Of a stretch of 64,000 bases of DNA, positions 17,048-25,097 are shown piece by piece. The first letter of the stretch is position 1; the number at the start of each line of letters is the position of its first letter. The stretch spans positions 62,001 to 126,000 of the forward strand of contig JBCDMB010000005.1 of NCBI GenBank assembly GCA_038744685.1, in the 5' to 3' direction. Origin of the DNA: Verrucomicrobiota bacterium (GTDB lineage Bacteria; Verrucomicrobiota; Verrucomicrobiia; Opitutales; Puniceicoccaceae). The notes beneath the pieces are model-generated. The model made no database searches and was not told the DNA's origin. It worked only from the letters and a program-made list of their open reading frames with translations. Both the position numbers and the translations under genes were made by a program.

Positions 17048-17069
17048 TTTATCTTGAAATCAAGATAAA
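17048..17069. promoter_or_regulatory. MarR operator, autoregulatory
   Basis: Perfect palindrome with arms TTTATCTTGA and TCAAGATAAA around AA, 20 bp upstream of the MarR ATG. The arms are base-for-base identical to the site before the pirin gene, and only the two central bases differ. Confidence 0.8.
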
Positions 17070-17212
17070 ACTACCACGGTTGGAGCCTTTTAGAGGGTCC
17101 GGCTCCCGACCTACGCCAAGGCTACAGTGGACAAGCGAACCGGACCGATAGGAGTTGTGCTCATGCCGCCGTTTTGATCTACAAGGGGTGGACGTGTGCC
17201 GAAAGCCGCTGA

Positions 17213-17238
17213 CTGGACAGAGCCCGTCACTCCCCGGT
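17213..17238. repeat. Fragment of family B repeat
   Basis: GGACAGAGCCCGTCACTCCC matches the right inner arm of the MITE-like element at 8272 (GGACAGAGCCCGTCCCTCCC) with one change. The rest of the 285-bp gap between the MarR operator and the DAHP synthase gene shows only vague remnants of the element. Confidence 0.5.
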
Positions 17239-17313
17239 TTCGGCTGTGGAACAACCGGAGTGGCTATCTCCGCATGGCCGTTGAGATCGATAATACCCTT
17301 TTTGGGCGCGACT

Positions 17314-18351
17314 CTACTTCTTTTCGTGTCGAAGGGCCCAAAAATCTCTCACTAGTCGAAGAATGCTCTCGAGCTCTCGTTGATCGAGGGCCTGCTTCGG
17401 ATCGTCACCGATACCTTTTTTCGGATTGATGTGGGCCTCGAGGGCCAGACCGTCGGCACCATAGGCAATTGCGGCGAGGGCGGCAGAGGGAACATAGGAC
17501 GCGCGACCTGTGGAGTGGGAGGGATCGCAGACGACTGGTGCCCACGTCTTTTCCTTTAAAAGGGGAGTGATGGATTCATCCGGGTGATTTCGGTAGCCCG
17601 TAAGCTCTGGCGTGGTGCCCCTCGGACAGAGGAGTATGCGGGGGTTGCCCTCGGCAGCGAGGTATTCCGCTGCGGCAAGAAATTCATCGGGTCCACTCAT
17701 GTGGCGACCCCTTTTGAGAAGTATCCAGGAATCGGTGTTTGCCGAGAAATGTCCAATTGCTTTCAAGAGGGAGTAGTTCAGTGCGTTGCGGGTCCCAATT
17801 TGAAGAACCTCTACTTTTGCTTCAAGGGCTAGTTGGAGTTGTTTTTCGTCCATAACCTCAACCACCAGGGGCAATCCGGTCTGGGCTCTTGCCTCGATGA
17901 GAACCGACAGGGCTTTGTCATCTCCTTGGTAGGCGTAAGGCATGGTTCTCGGTTTCCAGACACCGCCGCGGAGAAGATGTGCTCCAGCCTCTTTGACCAT
18001 ATTGGCCGTTTCGAGAGTGAAGGATGGTTCTTTCGGGTCCACGGTGCAGGGTCCTGCAATAAGAAGAGGCTCCTCCCCGAGGGAGATTCCTGCCAAGCTA
18101 AGATCTTGGCGCGCCAGTTCGGAGTCGCGATCGAGAAGACGGTAGGCGGACTCGATATGATCGACCCGGTCGACATAATCCAAGCCAATGAGGCGATTGA
18201 ACATCAGCTCGTGGCTTTCATCGCCAAGGATCGCGTAAATGTTGCGGTGCGCTCCGACAATTTCCTGAATGTGACAGCCGAAGTCGCTTACGATAGCGGT
18301 AACCTCTTCAATTTGTTCCGGGGTGAGGCGGTTTTCCCTGGGTATGATCAT
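17314..18351 (-). CDS. aroF: 3-deoxy-7-phosphoheptulonate (DAHP) synthase, type I-beta
   Basis: 345 residues. It condenses PEP and erythrose 4-phosphate in the first step of the shikimate pathway. Residues about 1-75 form a ferredoxin-like/ACT-like regulatory domain (RLTPEQIEEVTAIVSDFG), as in the Thermotoga/Bacillus type. The barrel has LLIAGPCTVDPKE, LLRGGVWKPRTMPYAYQG, VEVMDEKQLQLAL, LQIGTRNALNYSLLKAIG, LLKRGRHMS, ILLCPRGTTPELTGYRN and VVCDPSHSTGR, carrying the metal-binding Cys and His. The N-terminal domain implies feedback control, probably by aromatic amino acids. It is flanked by unrelated genes and stands alone. The KPRTMPYAYQG and GTRNALNY variants differ slightly from the usual KPRTSPYSFQG and GARNMQN. 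Confidence 0.93.
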   Translation of the reverse strand: MIIPRENRLTPEQIEEVTAIVSDFGCHIQEIVGAHRNIYAILGDESHELMFNRLIGLDYVDRVDHIESAYRLLDRDSELARQDLSLAGISLGEEPLLIAGPCTVDPKEPSFTLETANMVKEAGAHLLRGGVWKPRTMPYAYQGDDKALSVLIEARAQTGLPLVVEVMDEKQLQLALEAKVEVLQIGTRNALNYSLLKAIGHFSANTDSWILLKRGRHMSGPDEFLAAAEYLAAEGNPRILLCPRGTTPELTGYRNHPDESITPLLKEKTWAPVVCDPSHSTGRASYVPSAALAAIAYGADGLALEAHINPKKGIGDDPKQALDQRELESILRLVRDFWALRHEKK

Positions 18352-18432
18352 GAAAGGTATTTAGGGGTTAAAACTGTCGTAGTCACGCCTTCACTTGACC
18401 TGCGATTCGGTTTCGGTGTTCGATCTGTAGAG

Positions 18433-18915
18433 ATGGCAACTTTCCGGCCTTTCGAAGATCATAGAACGGTGAATGCGCTGCTTCCGCGGATTTCACTTTT
18501 CGGCGGAATGACAGAGGAGCAACGAGAACGGTTTCTCCATAAGTTCCAGGTCGCAGATTTCTCAACAGGGGAGGTCATTATTGATCAGGGTAAGCAATCC
18601 AGCCATGTCTTTGTGATTCTATCCGGAAGAGTGGATCTGATGCTCTCCAACGAAAAGGCCTCGATGAAAAAGCGTGAGTTCGGTCCGGGTGATTGTTTCG
18701 GCGAAGCAGCACTTCTCTCGTTGACCAATCAAGAGGCTTCTTTTGTAGCCAGTGAACCCTGCGAGATTTTGGGCCTACCCCGAACATGGCTCCTCACTCT
18801 CCACAGGGATGAACCGGATGTCTTTTTGCACCTTGTGCTCAATCTAGCCCGGGAATTGGCTCGGAAACTTCAATTTACAGACCGACTTCTCCTCTCCGAA
18901 TATCCCGCCGAATAG
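18433..18915 (+). CDS. Cyclic-nucleotide-binding-domain protein
   Basis: 160 residues from ATG 18433. The frame is open further upstream, but that part is antisense to aroF. A single cNMP-binding domain: LFGGMTEEQRERFLHKF, GEVIIDQGKQSSHVFVILSGRVDL, FGPGDCFGEAALLSLTNQEAS. The phosphate-binding cassette keeps FGEAALL, but the Arg that normally contacts the cyclic phosphate (R-x-A-S/T) is replaced (NQEAS), so classical cAMP binding is doubtful. There is no DNA-binding domain. It lies 11 bp upstream of an NCS2 permease gene and may regulate it. Confidence 0.82.
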   Translation: MATFRPFEDHRTVNALLPRISLFGGMTEEQRERFLHKFQVADFSTGEVIIDQGKQSSHVFVILSGRVDLMLSNEKASMKKREFGPGDCFGEAALLSLTNQEASFVASEPCEILGLPRTWLLTLHRDEPDVFLHLVLNLARELARKLQFTDRLLLSEYPAE

Positions 18916-18926
18916 AGGCGGGTTCT

Positions 18927-20693
18927 TTGGCCTTTTCTCGGAAGGTGTTTATCCCCAGACTGTTGGGTGTGGGATCTGAATTGAAGCGGCCGCCAGAGCT
19001 CCTGTTTTGGCTCGATGAAAGGCCGTCTTTTGGGAAGCTGATTTTTCTCGGTCTCCAGTATGTGGTCGTTATCTGCCCCTATCTCGTGCTGGTTGCGATT
19101 GTAGCAAACGCAGCGGGTCTCGATTCCAGCCATTCGGTTCAGTTAGTCGGAATGAGCATGGTGGCTATCGTCCTCCATTCGTTCATTCAAACCTTCAGGT
19201 TCGGACCTATCGGATCCGGCTTTCTGGCACCTCCCGTTGTCTCCGCTATCTATCTACCTGCAGCGCTGGGAGCAGCTGCGAAAGGTGGGATTCCACTGGT
19301 GATCGGGATGATCATTTTCGCGGGTATTTGTGAAGTGTCGTTTTCCCGGATTGTGGCGCGGTTGAGAAAAGTTTTCCCAGCGGTTGTATCGGGGATTATT
19401 CTCATGTCGGTCGGCATCGAACTGGGAAAAATCTCATTGGGGATTGCCTTCGATGAACGGTTGTTCCAGAAGCCAAACTTTGGACAGATCGAGATCGTAT
19501 TTTTTGGAACGGTCACGTTGATGGTCGCCCTAAGCGTTTGGGGGAAGGGTTATTTTCGCTTGTTTTGCGCGTTGATTGGGATTTTTGCCGGTTATTGTCT
19601 CGCAGGGGTGTTGGGTCTAATCCCCGCCTCGCTCACAACGACTTTCTCGGACTCGCCGATATTCCAGATTCCCTTCGTTGTTCCCAAGGAGATCCACTTC
19701 GACTGGACGTACCTTTTCCCTTTCGCACTTGCTGGTGTCGCGTCGGGGTTGCGGACGACCGGAGTGCTGGCGACCTGCCAGCAGATCAATGATGCTTCGG
19801 GGTCGAAGTTGGATACCAAACGTCTCGAGGGAGGGGTTCTAGCCGACGGTATCGGATGCGCTATTGGAGGGGTCTTTGCCTCACCCGGTCTGAGTGTGAG
19901 CCCCAGTTTGATCGGTGTAGAGAAGGCGTCTGGCGTGACTAGCCGCAGCGTGATTTTTGGCATTACTTTCTGGCTTCTCGTCCTCGCCTGCCTGCCCAAG
20001 TTAGCCGCTTTAATCGTTCACATGCCTCAGCCGGTCATGGGCGCCGTTCTATTTTTTAACGGCTCGTTTATGTTTGTTGGAGGAATGCAAGTGGCCTTTC
20101 GGAGGCCGGTCACTATCCGTGAGACCTTTACGATTGGATTCTCCACCTTGTTGGTGATTGGGGTAACCCTCTATGGAGACTTCTTCAGCGGTTTTCCGGA
20201 ATGGGTGAAGCCCATTGCAAGCTCGCCGATTGCCGTGGGAACGCTTTCGGCGGTTTTCCTCAATTTGTTTTTCCTAATTGCTCGGAGAAGAAAGGGTGTG
20301 ATCGAGCTCACGGACAAAGAGCCCTCAGAAACCAAGATCCATTTTAGGGAGTTTTTTGAGAAGGAGGCAGAGGAGTGGAAAATACCTAAGGTCGAATTCG
20401 AGCAGATACGGGATTCAGTGATTGATCTGGTCGACCAGATCGTATCCGCGAATGCAAACGAGTCTCCTGTTCGGCTGGCTTTTGAGTATGACGACTTTGA
20501 CCTAAAAATTAAGGTTTCTTACAAGGGAGAATTGATTCGGACCCGTACTCCTCGGAGTGCTCTTGATCCGATCGAGGAGCAAGCATTTATCAGCGGGTTG
20601 TCCGGCTGGCTTTCCGACGTGAGAGCGGACAAGGTGGAGCCTTTCGTGGATGGGGATCGCTGTAGGATTCGGCTGACCTATTTCCTCGGATGA
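18927..20693 (+). CDS. NCS2-family (xanthine/uracil) permease with C-terminal cytosolic domain
   Basis: 588 residues. The TTG start is supported by a GAGGCGGG ribosome site just upstream and the 11-bp gap from the preceding gene. About 12-14 hydrophobic segments with the NCS2 pattern: GLQYVVVICPYLVLVAIV, a repeat-like PPVVSAIYLPAALGAAAKGG, and GGVFASPGLSVSPSLIGVEKASGVTSR. Such carriers import nucleobases or urate with protons. The canonical T-Y-x-E-N-x-G is altered, so the substrate is open. About 110 extra residues after the last membrane segment (IRDSVIDLVDQIVSANA onward) have the alternating pattern of a degenerate anti-sigma/GHKL ATPase-like domain. Its stop overlaps the next start by four bases. 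Confidence 0.85.
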   Translation: MAFSRKVFIPRLLGVGSELKRPPELLFWLDERPSFGKLIFLGLQYVVVICPYLVLVAIVANAAGLDSSHSVQLVGMSMVAIVLHSFIQTFRFGPIGSGFLAPPVVSAIYLPAALGAAAKGGIPLVIGMIIFAGICEVSFSRIVARLRKVFPAVVSGIILMSVGIELGKISLGIAFDERLFQKPNFGQIEIVFFGTVTLMVALSVWGKGYFRLFCALIGIFAGYCLAGVLGLIPASLTTTFSDSPIFQIPFVVPKEIHFDWTYLFPFALAGVASGLRTTGVLATCQQINDASGSKLDTKRLEGGVLADGIGCAIGGVFASPGLSVSPSLIGVEKASGVTSRSVIFGITFWLLVLACLPKLAALIVHMPQPVMGAVLFFNGSFMFVGGMQVAFRRPVTIRETFTIGFSTLLVIGVTLYGDFFSGFPEWVKPIASSPIAVGTLSAVFLNLFFLIARRRKGVIELTDKEPSETKIHFREFFEKEAEEWKIPKVEFEQIRDSVIDLVDQIVSANANESPVRLAFEYDDFDLKIKVSYKGELIRTRTPRSALDPIEEQAFISGLSGWLSDVRADKVEPFVDGDRCRIRLTYFLG

Positions 20694-21316
20694 CGATACC
20701 TTACTTTTCAACAGTCCTCTTTTTGGGTGCTGTAGCCGTCCTTTGGGGGAAGGAGCGGCAGGGTCATGGGCTCGACTTCGAGCAGGAGGTTTGGAACCAT
20801 CTTTTCGACCGAGGTTACACGGATGAGTGGGACATTCCGGGAGGTGCAAATTTGCGGAATCCCGGTGTTCCGATTTCGGTCAAATTGATCCAGTGGGGGT
20901 CCAGTGTTTATCTAGGAGATGCGGTGCGTCAGCGATCCATTCGTGAACCCTTTGAGTTGGTGGTTGGGTTCTACGAAAAGGACGGCGAGGAACGGAAACT
21001 GGTCGCGCTTCATCAATTAGAGTTTTCGCCGGAGGAGTGGGATCGATACTGGGGAGATATTTCTTTGGAAGAGTTAGAGGAGCTCTCCAGTCGGATTAAG
21101 GGCGGGTCGATTGAGCAAGCCCAGGAATATGCTCGGGTGCGGGCGAGCGAGTTGAGGGAACAATCAGTTGTGTTCAGCGTGAATCCGAAAATCAATAAGG
21201 ATCAGCGGAGGGTTCAGTGCTCGGTGCCCTTCCGCATTTTCTATGAGACGTGGATCGGAGAAGAACCTGTAAAGTCGGAGGACCTGGAGTTGTGGGGTAG
21301 GCCGTGGGATCAGTGA
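20690..21316 (+). CDS. Putative exported protein with restriction-endonuclease-like look
   Basis: 208 residues, ATG overlapping the permease stop. The N-terminus (TIPYFSTVLFLGAVAVLWG) looks like an export signal or anchor. The body has an E in LDFEQEVW, EWDIPG, then PISVKLIQWG, and later VNPKINKDQRRVQCSVPF. Spacing of acidic residues before a beta strand with S-V-K and a downstream Q-R-R-x-Q-C-S segment recall PD-(D/E)xK nuclease folds, but this is pattern reading only and export would be odd for a nuclease. The coupling to the permease suggests a joint function. I do not recognise a named family. Confidence 0.7.
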   Translation: MTIPYFSTVLFLGAVAVLWGKERQGHGLDFEQEVWNHLFDRGYTDEWDIPGGANLRNPGVPISVKLIQWGSSVYLGDAVRQRSIREPFELVVGFYEKDGEERKLVALHQLEFSPEEWDRYWGDISLEELEELSSRIKGGSIEQAQEYARVRASELREQSVVFSVNPKINKDQRRVQCSVPFRIFYETWIGEEPVKSEDLELWGRPWDQ

Positions 21317-21368
21317 ATCACGCATTGGTTGACTGTGTCTGGATTGATGGCAGTATTCTGGAGCTGTG

Positions 21369-22046
21369 ATGAAACGAGCGATCCCGTTTTTTGCCCTTTG
21401 CCTTTCAGCTTGCTGCACCCAAGTTTCGGCGACTCTGGTAGCCTATTGGAATATGGATGGTTCGACCGTGCCTTCCAAACTATCTGTGACCAGTGGATCG
21501 CAAGCAGGTAGTATCACTGCGGGGATTTTGGACATTAACGGAACCGTTGATCCGTTGATTGCAGGAACTTCTATCAATGTGGAGGGGCCGGTTGGCTCGC
21601 CCAATTACGCACTCGGGTTTTATCGAACGACAACGATTTTCAATGACGGTCGTTTTTTAATGGAGGGGTTCAATTTTTCGGAGCTGACCGACGTGTCGGT
21701 GTCTTTTGCCTACCGAAGCTTGGGTGCTTTTACTTGGGATAGTAACCTGGAAGTCGATTACCGGATCGGTAATAGCTCATGGGTCGATGTGGCCGAGCTG
21801 GAAACATGGCAATCGGGCTACGGCCTTGCGAGTATAGATCTTGGCTCCGCGGTCTCTGGCCAGGAGGATGTGGATATCCGTATCCGCACGGTTAACTGGC
21901 TTAGCATCTATGGATACCTCGATGTGGACAACATCCAGGTTAACGCAGTGCCTGAGCCAAGCGGAGCGGCTTTCTGGATCAGTGCATTTGCTGTCGGAAT
22001 GATCGGGTTTCTTCGCCGGAACGGAGATCGGAGAACCTACTCTTGA
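21369..22046 (+). CDS. PEP-CTERM sorting-domain protein
   Basis: 225 residues from ATG 21369 (a GTG directly before is in frame but less likely). Signal peptide KRAIPFFALCLSACCTQVSA, then a beta-sandwich-like secreted region that begins LVAYWNMDGS, a start seen in many Verrucomicrobial PEP-CTERM/concanavalin-like proteins. The C-terminus has the sorting signal VPEPSGAAFW, a hydrophobic helix and a basic tail (RRNGDRR). It is probably anchored or released at the cell surface by an exosortase encoded elsewhere. No catalytic motif is visible. Confidence 0.85.
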   Translation: MKRAIPFFALCLSACCTQVSATLVAYWNMDGSTVPSKLSVTSGSQAGSITAGILDINGTVDPLIAGTSINVEGPVGSPNYALGFYRTTTIFNDGRFLMEGFNFSELTDVSVSFAYRSLGAFTWDSNLEVDYRIGNSSWVDVAELETWQSGYGLASIDLGSAVSGQEDVDIRIRTVNWLSIYGYLDVDNIQVNAVPEPSGAAFWISAFAVGMIGFLRRNGDRRTYS

Positions 22047-22062
22047 GAACATTCTTTAGATT

Positions 22063-22079
22063 TGGGAGTTGGACTCCCA
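22063..22079 (+). terminator. Hairpin after the PEP-CTERM gene
   Basis: 7-bp perfect stem TGGGAGT / ACTCCCA with loop TGG, 17 bp after the stop, followed by GATTTACG. It is a plausible but T-poor terminator. Confidence 0.45.
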
Positions 22080-22124
22080 GATTTACGTTGAAGTGATCCT
22101 AAGGGATTCAGATATATGGGCCTT

Positions 22125-22403
22125 CTATTTGATGGGCGGATTCACAGGGTTGCCAGCGCCAAGTGATCCGATCCGATCTCCTTTTTCGGCGGCCTCAATA
22201 GATGCGATCAAACGGTTTGCATTGGCTGGGGTTCGAAGAAAATAGGCCGTTTCCTGAAGGGCTCCGTGATCCTTAAGCGAGATCACGACGACCGCTTGTT
22301 CTTTTTTTCGCGTAATCACGACACAGGGTCATGATCCAAGCAAACTTGATCCATCGAGGAACTAAGGTTCTCTGTTTCTGACTGTGTAGGTGACCGTTTT
22401 CAC
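22125..22403 (-). pseudogene. Phd/YefM antitoxin remnant with two frameshifts
   Basis: Read on the minus strand with two frame changes, the stretch gives a full Phd/YefM protein. It has VKTVTYT from a GTG at 22403, then SETENLSSSMDQVCLDHDP in a second frame, then VVITRKKEQAVVVISLKDHG and ALQETAYFLRTPANANRL in a third. These match the family pattern of an N-terminal strand, the HDPVVITR turn, and the ALQETAYLLRSPANA helix. The lesions are one extra base near 22385 and two extra bases (a doubled GT) near 22325. No YoeB/Txe toxin follows. The 495-bp gap 22047-22541 holds nothing else I recognise. Confidence 0.75.
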
Positions 22404-22541
22404 ATGGAAAGCGGGATGTCCATATTGAGGAAGGTGGTCAAATTTTCTCGTGATCAAAAGGGGATCCAGCGCAACCTGTAGGTGGGCTTCCTAGCGTTAT
22501 TCATTTATATTATGTTCGGCTGCTTTTACTGGATTGTCTGC

Positions 22542-23378
22542 TTAGTCTGGTTGGATAAGCCGATCCGGCGTGAACGGGTCGAATAGAACGAAACGTACGA
22601 GAATCGTTTCTTTGTCCTCAGGAAAGAAACTGATGACCGATTCGTCTCTGGAAATTAGAGTGCTTTCTGAGATGAGTTCGAAGCCGGATGATTCCTGGCC
22701 TAAAGAGAAAATGACTTTGAAATCCTCTGGGTGCCTGTGAGCGTGATCATTACTTGATTCGAAATTGATCAGCTCTGGAGTATAGGCTGCTACGGAAGCC
22801 ATAACTCCGTCGAAAACGTTAAACTGCCTAAAATTTACAACTACTGGGGTTTCAGCTTTCGCGGCTTCTTCAGGAATATCGAATTCGAAATAAACAGTGA
22901 CACATTTTCGAATGATTTCATCGATTGCTCCCTCACTGATCGGATCGGTGATCCAAACTGAATCAATTTCAAGAGGTGTTTTTCTCCCATCGTAGAGATA
23001 TACCGAAAACTCGCTGAGTTCTTCAAAATCGGCGACGTCTTCTTGCTCGAGGTAAGCTGGAAATCTGGAAATTTTCATCCAAAAATCCTTAACTTTATTT
23101 GAGCCATGACCGATCCTAGGGAGATAATAAGGGAAACTCACCCTGATTGGCGGTCTCTGAACGGATTTCTTTCCAGATCCTTCTTTTACTAATTCAGGAT
23201 TCTTGTGCTTCGCGGCCGATCTCAACCAGTACTTTCCAGATACTTGAGTATATTCATGGGATACAACAAGGTGGACCTCCTCCCCAACAATGAAGGCTTC
23301 ATGTGACGGAATCACAATGTTTGGGTATGCAATTACTGGAAAAAGACCAACGAGTAGTAAAGAGAGTCTCATGTTCAT
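22542..23378 (-). CDS. Secreted protein of unknown function
   Basis: About 278 residues; a TTG at 23399 is possible, but ATG 23378 (or 23372, better spaced from a TTGGA site) leads straight into a signal peptide (RLSLLLVGLFPVIAYPNIV). The mature part looks like a beta-sandwich: PSHEAFIVGEEVHLVVSHEY, EDVADFEELSEFSVYLYDGR and ETPVVVNFRQFNVFDGVM. No Cys pairs or catalytic motif are visible. It is on the minus strand, about 100 bp downstream of the next lipoprotein gene, and both may be envelope proteins of one unit. I do not recognise the family. Confidence 0.65.
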   Translation of the reverse strand: MNMRLSLLLVGLFPVIAYPNIVIPSHEAFIVGEEVHLVVSHEYTQVSGKYWLRSAAKHKNPELVKEGSGKKSVQRPPIRVSFPYYLPRIGHGSNKVKDFWMKISRFPAYLEQEDVADFEELSEFSVYLYDGRKTPLEIDSVWITDPISEGAIDEIIRKCVTVYFEFDIPEEAAKAETPVVVNFRQFNVFDGVMASVAAYTPELINFESSNDHAHRHPEDFKVIFSLGQESSGFELISESTLISRDESVISFFPEDKETILVRFVLFDPFTPDRLIQPD

Positions 23379-23480
23379 TCCAAGTTTGAGAACAGGCAAC
23401 CCGTATGTGGGTTCCCAGAGCGATCAATTTTTGAAAACACTTAGGCGGATTTCACTAGAAATCGTCTGTGGCGTCTCGGA

Positions 23481-24110
23481 CTATTCGATCAAAGGCTTCC
23501 AAATGCTCTCTTGAACCGGTTTTCCTGAGGCAAACTGCACAAGTGTAAAAATGTAGTCCAACTCATCCTGTCGACTCTGTTTAATCTGCGTAATCAGCGC
23601 CGCTTCTCCCCACTTGTTCAGTTCCGTCAAATCAATACGCCAAACGCCATCTTCCTTGTAGAAATGAAATCGTATTGGAGAATCCTCCCCATTTGTTCTC
23701 ACGACACCCGTTGCGAAATCTCTCTGAACATCGATTTTTCCAATCCCGAGTCCGGACACCGAATTCTTTCCGACCCAGCCACGGCTAGCAGCATATTTGA
23801 ATAGGGATTCAGGAGTCATCTGAAGGATCTCTTCCCGCGGGACTCTGTGGCGAATGAGGATCACTTGTATTTTATCCAAGACACCGAGCTCCATGATCTG
23901 ATCCCGATTCGAGGTAAGCACCCGATCAAGCGTTTCGCCGTACCATGCTTTCGTGTTCTCGTTAACGAGGCCATATGCAGTTTCGGCATCGTCATTCAGG
24001 ATCGCGGATTTATAATCTTCGAACGCTTGCTTAACCGAGGCGTTTTCTGGATCGGACGAGCATCCAGTTACAAAAAGGGCAAAAAGTAAGACCAGCCAGA
24101 GACTCTTCAT
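23481..24110 (-). CDS. Lipoprotein, probably NTF2-like
   Basis: 209 residues from ATG 24110 (the TTG before it is ignored). The lipobox FVTGC after a short hydrophobic signal (LWLVLLFALF) marks a lipoprotein. The pattern VKQAFEDYKSAILNDDAETAYGLVNENT followed by beta strands with VRTNGEDSPIRFHFYKEDGVWRIDL is typical of NTF2-like/DUF4878-type periplasmic domains. The fold call is inference; no ligand can be named. It sits 23 bp downstream of the SRPBCC-protein gene on the same strand, so the two are likely co-transcribed. Confidence 0.7.
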   Translation of the reverse strand: MKSLWLVLLFALFVTGCSSDPENASVKQAFEDYKSAILNDDAETAYGLVNENTKAWYGETLDRVLTSNRDQIMELGVLDKIQVILIRHRVPREEILQMTPESLFKYAASRGWVGKNSVSGLGIGKIDVQRDFATGVVRTNGEDSPIRFHFYKEDGVWRIDLTELNKWGEAALITQIKQSRQDELDYIFTLVQFASGKPVQESIWKPLIE

Positions 24111-24132
24111 CAAGTATCCGTTTTTTTGCAGC

Positions 24133-25059
24133 TTACTTCGCAGGAATCAGGATAACTGTTCGAATATCCTCCTCCTCCGTTTTGCTTGGGTCGCTTTCGT
24201 AGATTTCGAAAGGAGGCGACTTTTTATCCCATGGGAATACTTTGGATCGGGCGTGGGTCATCGCTGCTGACCAGGCTGTCCCCAGGTGACGGTAAGGTCC
24301 GGTGACAATCGTTTTGTAGACATTCCCTTCCTGGATCTGGCCTTTGCGGATTCCGGGATCCAGCGTGCTTGGAAGAGATCCGCTGAAGGGCACCCCCACG
24401 GTGAAGGTGCAGATGTCTTTCCCTGGGTTGAATTCGTGATAGATGCTAAAGGGGGGTCCTTCGGGAGAGATTCCCGCTTCATCACAGCTGAGACCCAACA
24501 GCTCCATTTCCCGCTGGAGAACCGGCCCTACCGCTGTAAGGGAAGCTTCTCCGGATCGACCGAGAAAAGGGGCCGCTGGGTAGTTCTCGACGCCGACAAA
24601 CTCCAACTTCAAAGGAACGGAACCGGCTTCTGCGAGGTCTTTCAACAACTGCAACCCATTGTCGTAATCCATTCCGATAAAACCAACCATCATTGGCTTC
24701 ATCCAGAAGAGGAAAAAGGGCAGGCTGCCTGCCATCTCCCACGTCACCCGGGTTCCCTCCGAAGTCTCCTCGAAGGAAAAGGTCACCTCGGCGGTAGATT
24801 TAAAAGGGCGAATAAATTCAAGGCGTAGATCGATTTGCTGGCCATCTATCGAAGCGACACGGATTGCTTTACCGGCTCCAATGATCTTACCGTTCCATTC
24901 GTAGCTCTCACCATCAGGAGCGAAGACCAATGGACAGTCTGCCTCGGCTCGGAGCCAAGGAGACCATTCGGGCCACCGGCGGAAGTCCCGGACTAGCTCA
25001 AAGATAGTCTCTTTTGATGCAGCTATCTCGATGGATTTGCTGACTCCAAATGCTGGCAT
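24133..25059 (-). CDS. SRPBCC + GyrI-like effector-binding protein
   Basis: 308 residues. Residues about 1-145 are an SRPBCC/polyketide-cyclase-like START fold: SKSIEIAASKETIFELVRDFRRWPEWSPWL, followed by WEMAGSLPFF and a C-terminal helix GLQLLKDLAEAG. Residues about 155-308 look like a GyrI-like/AraC effector-binding domain: FVGVENYPAAPF, FSIYHEFNPGKDICTFTVGVPF, YKTIVTGPYRHLGTAWSAAMTHA and FEIYESDPSKTEEEDIRTVILIPAK. Both folds bind hydrophobic small molecules; there is no DNA-binding domain. The pairing occurs in unrelated bacteria as a cytosolic ligand-binding protein of unknown role. It follows hisB by about 38 bp. Confidence 0.8.
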   Translation of the reverse strand: MPAFGVSKSIEIAASKETIFELVRDFRRWPEWSPWLRAEADCPLVFAPDGESYEWNGKIIGAGKAIRVASIDGQQIDLRLEFIRPFKSTAEVTFSFEETSEGTRVTWEMAGSLPFFLFWMKPMMVGFIGMDYDNGLQLLKDLAEAGSVPLKLEFVGVENYPAAPFLGRSGEASLTAVGPVLQREMELLGLSCDEAGISPEGPPFSIYHEFNPGKDICTFTVGVPFSGSLPSTLDPGIRKGQIQEGNVYKTIVTGPYRHLGTAWSAAMTHARSKVFPWDKKSPPFEIYESDPSKTEEEDIRTVILIPAK

Positions 25060-25097
25060 GGGAATGGATTTTTGCGCAGGCGATGAGGCCGAGGCTC

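Noticed and set aside
17833-18432. Upstream extension of the cNMP-domain frame
   Set aside because: It lies antisense to the aroF coding region; the domain starts at about 18433 with its own ATG.
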